Origin: Bacteroidales bacterium
GTDB taxonomy: Bacteria; Bacteroidota; Bacteroidia; Bacteroidales; UBA4417
Length of the DNA: 64,000 nucleotides
Assembly: GCA_016707705.1 (NCBI GenBank)
Contig: JADJHD010000051.1
Location: 106,171-170,170 of the forward strand
Reading direction: 5' to 3'
Shown: positions 26,696-34,562 of the stretch, piece by piece
How the letters are laid out: each line of letters opens with the position of its first letter
Position numbering within the stretch: the stretch's first letter is position 1
Program-made: the position numbers and the translations under genes
Notes under the pieces: model-generated
Databases searched by the model: none
What the model saw: the letters and a program-made list of their open reading frames with translations, nothing else
Told to the model about the DNA's origin: nothing

Positions 26696-27659
26696 AATTG
26701 TCGATTTTCTGTAAATTTCTACTGCTGTTAACTTATAATTATAATAAGAACAGCAAGAATTTGCAACTATTCGGCGGGGGCATCTCTCATGTGGTTCATA
26801 ACCTTAGATTTTAATTAATACTATTTTGACTTTATTTAATATTTGTTTGTCTGTTCCACATTTCCCGACTTGTAACAGGAAAAGTGAGAATTAAGGCAAT
26901 TCATTGCAGAAGATGGGTAGAGTGCGGTTGGTGCTAGCTTTTCCCCAGGCAATCAATCGCATATTATCCGGAAATCAAAAAAAGGTAATACGTGAATTCA
27001 CTAATGAAAGCCAATATCTATGCCTCTGATAGGTGGTTTTGCATTAAAGTGGAAAGCTGATTTCAATTCCAAAAGCCTTGAAAATCCAAGCATAGTGTAT
27101 TTGTCAGACAGCAAAAAACAGAGGTAAAAAAAATTTTCATTTTCTTTCAACAATTTTCCGGGAGCAAGAGTAAGTGTAAAATATTTTTACATTTTAAGAC
27201 TATAAAAGGATTGATATGAAAAAATCAAAGATGATAAAAATGACATAATTTGTCATTGGTAATTAGGGTAAAAATAAACTTTAACCTTGTAAAATTTATT
27301 CCCCGACTTTGATGGAGGTTCGGGGTTCAAGGTTCGAGGTTCAAGGTTCGAGGTTCGGGGTTCAAGGTTCGAGGTTGGATTGTGCAAGTAGCCAAGAATA
27401 GAACACAGATGACACGGATCCGCCAGCTGGCGGACAGATTTGCACGGATTAGATACTTGTAAATCTTCACATCTCCACATCTCCACATCTCCACATCACT
27501 CCCCCGCAATCACAAACCCTCTCGTCAACAATTCACCGATTCTCTATAATATAAGGTATATATAATCTATGCTTAGCTTTGTCTTCTGAAAATCGAACTG
27601 AACAGAATAATCATTTCGAGAAATATCAATGCCAGATAAGCCAAACCTCAAAATTCATT
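26696..27659. other. Long gap with dispersed repeats
   Basis: About 960 bp without a convincing gene. The first 600 bp are AT-rich and unremarkable. From 27316 to 27375 a run of 'ggttcgaggttcaa' type heptamers forms a small tandem array. It is followed by the 20-mer ggttggattgtgcaagtagc (27373-27392), the 'acacagatgacacggat' segment, the perfect palindrome TCCGCCAGCTGGCGGA (27419-27434), 'cagatttgcacggatt', and a (tccacatc) tandem at 27468-27500. These parts are the reverse complement of pieces at 5.85-6.0 kb. Confidence 0.7.
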
Positions 27660-28016
27660 ATGGAAATCATCTATACCGGAAGTCCGGACCAGCTAATTGC
27701 TGAACTCCAATCAGATCAAATTGAAATCAATACAGTTCAGGATGCCCTGGACCTGATGGCAAACTGCCGCTACAATGGGTCAGAGAAAATCATAGTGAAT
27801 TCGAAAAACCTTCATCCTACCTTTTTTGATTTGAAGTCGGGAATGGCAGGGGAGATCCTGCAGAAGTTTTCCAATTACAGATGCCAGCTGGCGATTATAG
27901 GGGATTTTGAAAATATTGAGAGCAAGAGTCTGAGAGATTTTATCAGGGAGAGTAACAGAATGGGCAGGATATTTTTTGTTGGGGATAGGGAAGAGGGGGT
28001 TGAGAGATTGAAATGA
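27660..28016 (+). CDS. DUF4180 domain protein
   Basis: From the ATG at 27660 the product is 118 aa (a longer TTG-started form would add 27 unconserved residues). The sequence (INTVQDALDLMANCRYNGSEKIIV, then LHPTFFDLKSGMAGEILQKFSNYRCQLAIIGDFEN and SLRDFIRESNRMGRIFFV) matches the DUF4180 family, small cytoplasmic proteins of unknown function. The gene stands alone between a repeat-rich gap and the SusC upstream region. Confidence 0.85.
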   Translation: MEIIYTGSPDQLIAELQSDQIEINTVQDALDLMANCRYNGSEKIIVNSKNLHPTFFDLKSGMAGEILQKFSNYRCQLAIIGDFENIESKSLRDFIRESNRMGRIFFVGDREEGVERLK

Positions 28017-28497
28017 ACGTTACGCGTATCATACACAATATGTACTTTTTACGCTAAGTAGGTTAAATTATTATTAGTTTTTTCTTAAGTCCTGTCGCTC
28101 AAAATAGTCATCGAAATCAGTATTGACAGGGATTTGGTTCATATTGCCCCGGGAACCTTTATTAAGTTGCAGGGATGCTGAAGGATTTGTTAGTCCTGAT
28201 TTATTCATGCATTGGCAGAAATATATCAATTGAGGATGGAGGCTGTTCTGCAAATTGAAAATTCAGAATGGAACAGGCGCTGTATAATAAGGTATTAGTT
28301 TATTACATGGGAAAGTAACTATCAATAATTATAGCTGGTATATATCTGAAAAATGATTCCTTTTTATGTTGATATCAGCAAGTTAGGCTATCCGATTACT
28401 TAACGTATAATCAAATTATCATAATAAAGAGATAATAAAGTATTACTATTCCAGTAGATACGACTCTAAATTTGGTTAATTAAAAAAAAGAACAGTT
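28017..28497. promoter_or_regulatory. Upstream region of the polysaccharide locus
   Basis: This gap of 480 bp has no gene. A candidate -7 box TAAATTTG lies at 28467-28474, 24 bp before the SusC start, without a clear -33 element. The long AT-rich leader is usual in front of SusC genes and probably carries regulator sites that I cannot identify. Confidence 0.45.
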
Positions 28498-31400
28498 ATG
28501 CAAAAAAAATTACTCAGAGCAATCGCCTTGATTTGTCTCACTCTTATGGCCTTAATTCAAACAGCTTATGCCCAACAGAGCGTAACTGTTTCAGGTACAG
28601 TGTATGGGGAAGACAATGTGACTTTGCCGGGTGCTACCATTATTCTTCCAGGTACCACCCTCGGCACTTCAACCGATGTTAATGGAAAATTCTCGCTTCA
28701 GTGTCCGGCAAATGCCAAGGTTATTGAAGTATCCTTTATCGGTATGAAAACCCAGCAGCTTCCAATTTCTGCAGGTCCTTTAAAGATCTATCTGAAGTCG
28801 GATTCAAAAATGCTGGATGAATTAGTTGTTATTGGATATGGTACCGTTAAAAGAGCGGAGGTTACCTCTTCAATTTCATCAGTAAGCCAGAAAGACCTGA
28901 AGAATCTCCAGGTTACCGGTATCGACCAGGCTATGCAAGGTAAACTTGCCGGTGTTACAGTAACCAATAACAGTGGACAACCCGGTGGTGGTGTTGCATT
29001 GAGGGTTAGAGGTTTTACAACTATTAACAGCAATGACCCACTTATCGTTATCGATGGTGTTCCATTCACTACCAATACAGTATCCAGTTCAGGATATGAT
29101 GGATTGGGCGGAGGCCGCGGACAAACAGGAAACAGCTTCCTCGCCAACATTAATCCAAACGACATCGAATCAATCGACGTACTTAAGGATGCATCAGCCC
29201 AGGCAATCTACGGATCACAGGCTGCCAACGGGGTAATCATGATTACCACCAAAAAGGGAAAATCAGCAGAAGGTAAGGTTACCTACGACGGAAGCTTTGG
29301 TGTTTCCCAGATTGTCAACAGAATCGACGTAATGAACCTTAGCCAGTTTGCAAAATATCAGAATGAAGTTCTTACCGAAACCGGACAGACTGTAACTCCT
29401 GAATTCACCGATCCATCAATCCTTGGTGAAGGTACTGACTGGCAGGAAGCCATTTTCAGGGATGGGGTTTCAAAAAATCACTCACTGAGTTTTTCAGGTG
29501 CCCGCGATAAGACCTCTTATTATGCATCCGCTGGATACCTTGATCAAACAGGTACCATTGAAGGTTCAGATTATAAAAGGTATTCAACCCGTTTCAACCT
29601 CGACCATCAGGTTAAGAGTTGGCTGAATTTCGGAACTACCGCCAATATCATGCGCAGCGTTCAGAATGTTGCCCTCGCCGATAATGCTCCTTCCGGATCA
29701 ATATGGCTGGCTTGTATCCAAAGTCCTTTGACTCCTATCAAAAACCTTGACGGAACATGGGGCGGTGGACAAACAGTTGGCGGACAACAGTACTCCCAGG
29801 ATAACCCTGTTGCAAATGCACGTAACAGAGGTAATGAGGTTGTACAGAACCAGATTTTTGGAAACATCTACGCTGACATCAAATTCCTGAAGGATTTCTC
29901 CCTGAGGAATGAAGTAAGTTATAGTCTTGGCAACAGAAATAATAAGGCTTACCAGCTAGGTGTGGATGTTGGTCCAAGGCAGCTGCAGAGCAAGCTCATC
30001 GACAGCAGGAACAACAGTTACTACTATGCAATTCGTAACTACCTTAATTATAATAAGACTATCGGCAAACATTATTTTGGTGCTACTGCCGGTCATGAAG
30101 CTCAGTACTCATATTGGGAACAGATTTCCGGAACCAAGCTGGATCTCACCAATAATATCCTTGACCTGAATGCTGGAAGCACTACCCAGACTACCTGGGA
30201 ATTAAACGGCGGTAAAGGTGACTGGTCGATTGAGTCCTATTTTGCACGTGCAATGTATATGTTCGATAATCGTTACTCCGTATCAGTTAGCTACAGGGGT
30301 GATGCATCGTCCAACTTCGGTCCCAACAACAAATGGGGTTACTTCCCTGGCGTTTCCGTTGGCTGGACAGTTACCAATGAGAAATTCATGGAATCAACCA
30401 AGAACGTTCTTTCACACCTGAAAGTAAGACTTGGTTATGGTGAAGTTGGTAACCAGAATCTGCCAAGCGGCGCTCCAAATCCTCCCTATACCTCCCTTAT
30501 CAGCATATGGCCGGGACCTGCTGGATTCGGATCAGTTAATGGATATGCAACTAACTACCTCTATGGTATTGCCAATCCTGATTTGAGCTGGGAAAAGGTT
30601 ATTACTTCCAACATCGGTTTCGACATGAGTTTCCTGAAGGATAGGATTGAAGCCACTGTTGAACTTTACAAGAAAACTACCACCAGCATGCTTCTTTTCA
30701 CTACCGGACCTACCTTCCTCGGAATCGGTTCAGGATGGAACGATCTCAAGGCTCCTATTGGCAACGTCGGACAGATGACCAACAAGGGTGTTGATTTAAG
30801 CATTACCACTCATAACATTGTTAAGAACGAGATGACATGGAACACTTCACTCATCTTCTCAAAGTATAGCAATACCCTTGATAAGCTGCTGAATGAAAGT
30901 TCCTCAATTACCGGTTCAGTTTATTATGCAGGTTACAACATTACCTATACCGCTCCAGGTCATCCTGTAGGATCTTTCTACGGACTTGTTTATGACGGAA
31001 TCATCAGGACTCAGGACGAACTGGATGCATCAGTTCCACAGTTCGGATACAGCAAGGATGAAACACATACCTGGCTTGGTGACGTAAGATACAAGGATAT
31101 CAATGGCAAGGATGCCAATGGTAAGCTCACCGGCGAACCTGACGGTAAAATTGATGAGGCCGACATGACCTATATCGGAAGCCCTATTCCTGATTTCACA
31201 TTCGGTTTCACAAATAACTTCTCCTACAAGAGCTTTGACGTTTCCCTTTTCATTCAGGGAAGTCAGGGAGCAGAAATTTTCAACTTCCTGAAATGGCAGC
31301 TTGAGAAAATGGACAACACTACCAATAACCAGCTTACATCTGTTCTTGACCGCTACACAGAAACCAATACCGATGGCAGCTTACCACGTTTCACAACTAC

Positions 31401-31689
31401 CAACTCAAACAATAGCTACATCTCCGACAGGTACATTGAGGATGGATCCTATATCCGTATCCAGAACCTGACCATTGGCTATCGTCTGCCTGCCAATATT
31501 ATCAACCGTGTTAAAATTGCCAATCTGCGGGTTTATGCCTCTGCACAGAATCTTTACACTTTTACCAAATATACGGGCTATGATCCTGAAATCGGATCAT
31601 ATGACAACGGCATCCTGTTGATGAATGTGGATCAGGGCCACTATCCAAATCCACGAGTATTTACAGTTGGTGTTAGTGCTGAGTTCTAG
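28498..31689 (+). CDS. SusC/RagA-family TonB-dependent outer-membrane transporter
   Basis: The 1063-aa product imports oligosaccharides through the outer membrane together with its SusD lid. In order: a signal peptide (ending AYAQ), a carboxypeptidase-regulatory-like domain (VSGTVYGEDNVTLPGATI ... ISFIGMKTQ region, about 30-105), the TonB box region with LDELVVIGYGT, the plug (about 115-230, with LRVRGFTTINSNDPLIVIDGVP and DPNDIESIDVLKDASAQAIYGSQAANGVI-like signature), and the beta-barrel to the C-terminal Phe (VFTVGVSAEF). Length is typical. It heads the locus, with SusD 36 bp downstream. No anti-sigma-interacting N-terminal extension is present, so sigma/anti-sigma control is unlikely. Confidence 0.96.
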   Translation: MQKKLLRAIALICLTLMALIQTAYAQQSVTVSGTVYGEDNVTLPGATIILPGTTLGTSTDVNGKFSLQCPANAKVIEVSFIGMKTQQLPISAGPLKIYLKSDSKMLDELVVIGYGTVKRAEVTSSISSVSQKDLKNLQVTGIDQAMQGKLAGVTVTNNSGQPGGGVALRVRGFTTINSNDPLIVIDGVPFTTNTVSSSGYDGLGGGRGQTGNSFLANINPNDIESIDVLKDASAQAIYGSQAANGVIMITTKKGKSAEGKVTYDGSFGVSQIVNRIDVMNLSQFAKYQNEVLTETGQTVTPEFTDPSILGEGTDWQEAIFRDGVSKNHSLSFSGARDKTSYYASAGYLDQTGTIEGSDYKRYSTRFNLDHQVKSWLNFGTTANIMRSVQNVALADNAPSGSIWLACIQSPLTPIKNLDGTWGGGQTVGGQQYSQDNPVANARNRGNEVVQNQIFGNIYADIKFLKDFSLRNEVSYSLGNRNNKAYQLGVDVGPRQLQSKLIDSRNNSYYYAIRNYLNYNKTIGKHYFGATAGHEAQYSYWEQISGTKLDLTNNILDLNAGSTTQTTWELNGGKGDWSIESYFARAMYMFDNRYSVSVSYRGDASSNFGPNNKWGYFPGVSVGWTVTNEKFMESTKNVLSHLKVRLGYGEVGNQNLPSGAPNPPYTSLISIWPGPAGFGSVNGYATNYLYGIANPDLSWEKVITSNIGFDMSFLKDRIEATVELYKKTTTSMLLFTTGPTFLGIGSGWNDLKAPIGNVGQMTNKGVDLSITTHNIVKNEMTWNTSLIFSKYSNTLDKLLNESSSITGSVYYAGYNITYTAPGHPVGSFYGLVYDGIIRTQDELDASVPQFGYSKDETHTWLGDVRYKDINGKDANGKLTGEPDGKIDEADMTYIGSPIPDFTFGFTNNFSYKSFDVSLFIQGSQGAEIFNFLKWQLEKMDNTTNNQLTSVLDRYTETNTDGSLPRFTTTNSNNSYISDRYIEDGSYIRIQNLTIGYRLPANIINRVKIANLRVYASAQNLYTFTKYTGYDPEIGSYDNGILLMNVDQGHYPNPRVFTVGVSAEF

Positions 31690-31725
31690 TTCACTCCTTT
31701 GGTTAAACCGTAAATTGATAAGAAA

Positions 31726-33319
31726 ATGAAAAGTAAATTAATATATGTCCTATTCGCACTGGTGTTCAGCGTAATGTCCTGTTCAAAGGATTTTACCGAA
31801 AGAACCTCGTTAACCAGTGTTTCCATTGATAACTCCTACAATACTGCGGATGAAGTGCGTGCTACAACCAGCACCCTTTACAGCGGTTTACCCTGGGCCG
31901 GCTTCATGAGTCGTGGCCTTGACGATATCGGTGATGTAATGTCAGGAAACTCCCACAGCTATGAAGGCAATGGTGACTACCGCGCTTTCGTTGAGTTTTC
32001 ACAGTCGGCAGCTACTCCACTGGTTCAATATTGCTGGACTTCCTTCTACAAGGTAGGTGGCTGGTCAGCATCCTTCCTACAGGCTTTTGAAATGAAAAAG
32101 ACCCTGGGTGGTGATCCTGCCATTCTTGATCCTGCCATTGCAGAATGTCGTTTCATGCTTGGCGTTACCTACTTCTATATCGGCCGTGCCTTTGGTGATG
32201 CTCCCATCATCAGCGATCCCGGTAAGGTTGCTCTCGAAGGTGATTACAACATCCCTAAATACTATAAGGAAGATGTACTGAAATATGCCATTGAGCAAAT
32301 GACCCTTGCTGAAGCCGGTCTTCCTGAAAGCGATGTTCCTGGCCGCGTTACAAAATATTCTGCCAAGGCTTACCTCGCCAAGATGTACCTTTACAATAAG
32401 GATTATGCCAATGCTGCTCTTAAGGCTAAGGAAGTAATGGAATCAGGCAAGTATGACCTTGTTCCTTCTGCTGGCTATGCAAAAATGTTCAACAGCAGCG
32501 TGATGAATAATAATACCGAATCCATCTTCGCTATTCAGTATCAGCTGACTTCAAATCCATGGGGTGCCGGCAATCAGCTGCAGTGCGACCGCGGACCAAG
32601 CAACCTGTCCACATCCGAATCAAACATGTGGGAACTGTTCAGGCCTTCAGTTGATTTCGTGAAGAATGCCTTTGAACCGGGTGACATCCGCAGAGCTGCT
32701 ACCATGATGGAAAATGGCTGGTCCATGCCAGATTGGAAACCACAGAATGCCGATGCTGCTTATAATGCATTCATGGCTGACGGTTATAAATATGATACAA
32801 CCCAGAATTGTCCTGCATCAGCAAAACCAGGTAGTGCAACAGGCGCAAATATTGCCAAGTATGTTGTAGGCCCCGGCTCAGCTTATGGTGGAGAGCAGGT
32901 TCTCGGAATGAATACAGGTATCAACTTCATGATGATGCGCTACTCCGATGTTCTTTTGATTTATGCTGAGGCTGTTTTGGCTGGCGGATCTTCAACCAGT
33001 GATGCAGGTGCCCTTGATGCTTTCAACAGGGTTAGAACACGTGCAGGACTTGAAGCCAAGTCTTCAATTACCAATGATGATATCCTTCGCGAACGCAGAG
33101 TTGAATTTGCATTCGAAGGTGATTACTGGTACGATGTACAGCGTCAGGGTTTCGCAAAAGCTAAAGCAAATCATAGAAGCTCAGGATCGCGGTTCACTCA
33201 CAACTCCTCTTCATGTAACTTTCACCGAAAACTACATGCATCTTCCAATTCCTGCAAGTGAAATTCTGCAAGATCCGGAACTGGCTAAGGATGCTGTTCA
33301 TTATTATATCGGTAAATAA
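31726..33319 (+). CDS. SusD/RagB-family glycan-binding lipoprotein (frameshift near the 3' end)
   Basis: SusD forms the surface lid of the SusC transporter. The product has a lipoprotein signal peptide (ALVFSVMSC), the TPR-like core (for example AKAYLAKMYLYNKDYANAALKAKEVMESG) and the C-terminal DVLLIYAEAVLAGG and RERRVEFAFEGDYWYDVQRQG motifs. At about 33170-33176 (gctaaagcaaatc) the first frame runs off into an unrelated tail ending at 33261. The other frame restores KQIIEAQDRGSLTTPLHV and ends LPIPASEILQDPELA...YYIGK at 33319, exactly as SusD proteins end. Removing one A from the AAA run gives a 530-aa protein. I read this as one gene with a single-base error. Confidence 0.93.
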
Positions 33320-33337
33320 TCCCCAAATCGAAAGAAA

Positions 33338-34375
33338 ATGAAAAAAACACAAAAATATATTTCGCTACTGCCTGTATTGTTTCTTGCAATTACCATAGCT
33401 TTCAGCTCATGTAAGAAAGATACCGATGGCAGTCCAGAAGCAAATCCCGGAACTCCGGTATTTCAAACGGTAACTCCTGCAGAGGCTTCCGGTGGTTCTA
33501 TGATTACTGTTGCCGGAACTGGCCTTGGTGATATCAGAAGCATTGTTTTCAGCAATAACAATGTCCCTGCCTATATCACTTCAACCCTTAACACCGATAC
33601 TCATATCCTTTTCCGCGTTCCTGATACAGCCTATGGCGGAAACCAGGAAATTATCCTTACCAACAGCGAAGGAAAATCAGTTTCGGTTCCGTTTAAAGTT
33701 ATCGCCCTTCCTATCGTTTCAACGGTATGGCCTACCGATTTCCAGGCAGGTTCAACAATCACCATTACCGGTAATAACCTTGACGATGTTACAGGTGTTG
33801 TGATTGACGGTACCTCAGATGCAGCAACCGTTGTTTCGAAAACCCGCAAATCACTGACAATTGAAATGCCTGCTTCAAATGTGAACAATGGCAAACTGAA
33901 AATTACAAATGCATCCGGTTCCTCCGTAACCAGCATGTCATTTGTGAATGTCGACAAGGCTGTTCAGGTATTCGCTGATGACCTGATGAATGGATTCCAG
34001 AGCTGGTCATGGGGTGGTGTTTATGAAGCTTCCGCTGATTTTGCAGTTTGCGGACCAAAATCCATGAAATCTGCATTCGACGCTGGCGGCTGGGGCGGAC
34101 TCCAGATGGGAAATCCCGGTTCTGTTGATGCATCAGCCTGCAGGTATTTTACCTTCTGGGCTAAAGGCGCTGACGTTGACTATGATGTACAGGTTACCAT
34201 CAACTGGGGACCATGGCAGAGCTTTACTATTCCTGCAAATACCTGGACTTACTTCAAGTATGACCTTCTAACTGCAGGATGGACAGGCTTAAACGCTGTT
34301 AACAACGTGACCTTCCAGATTAAAGGAGCAGAAAAGACCTTCTATTTTGACAATATAATGTTCATCAAGGAATAA
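33338..34375 (+). CDS. Surface glycan-binding lipoprotein with IPT/TIG domains
   Basis: A 345-aa lipoprotein (signal AFSSC) starting 18 bp after SusD. Two IPT/TIG immunoglobulin-like domains lie at about 40-125 (FQTVTPAEASGGSMITVAGTGLGD) and 125-205 (TVWPTDFQAGSTITITGNNLDD). The C-terminal 140 residues end in GLNAVNNVTFQIKGAEKTFYFDNIMFIKE, which resembles a carbohydrate-binding jelly-roll module. The position third in the SusC-SusD set and the domain order match surface glycan-binding proteins of hemicellulose loci. A strong hairpin follows its stop. Confidence 0.88.
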   Translation: MKKTQKYISLLPVLFLAITIAFSSCKKDTDGSPEANPGTPVFQTVTPAEASGGSMITVAGTGLGDIRSIVFSNNNVPAYITSTLNTDTHILFRVPDTAYGGNQEIILTNSEGKSVSVPFKVIALPIVSTVWPTDFQAGSTITITGNNLDDVTGVVIDGTSDAATVVSKTRKSLTIEMPASNVNNGKLKITNASGSSVTSMSFVNVDKAVQVFADDLMNGFQSWSWGGVYEASADFAVCGPKSMKSAFDAGGWGGLQMGNPGSVDASACRYFTFWAKGADVDYDVQVTINWGPWQSFTIPANTWTYFKYDLLTAGWTGLNAVNNVTFQIKGAEKTFYFDNIMFIKE

Positions 34376-34455
34376 GCTGGTGAACGAAGACCTTCTCAGG
34401 TGGTTAAACAATGATTATTTGAGAATTATACCTTGAGGTTGAGGTTGGTTTGTAG

Positions 34456-34501
34456 AAAAACCGGCAGGAAATATTAGGTTATTATTTCCTGGCCGGTTTT
34501 T
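34456..34501 (+). terminator. Strong intrinsic terminator between the Sus set and the hydrolases
   Basis: A near-perfect hairpin: AAAAACCGGCAGGAAAT (34456-34472) pairs with ATTTCCTGGCCGGTTTTT (34484-34501) with one bulged base and an 11-base loop, ending in five T. It separates the SusC-SusD-binding-protein genes from the hydrolase genes and may cap the first transcript or set the ratio between the two groups. Confidence 0.85.
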
Positions 34502-34562
34502 CTTATGACCTGGTTTCAGCCTAATTAACTAAATTTCCAATTTGATTGAAGTACTCATCACA

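Noticed and set aside
26696..27200. Sigma-factor gene upstream of the TPR membrane protein
   Set aside because: Checked the minus strand for a sigma-70 frame and found only a 10-codon frame near 26783-26815, not a gene.
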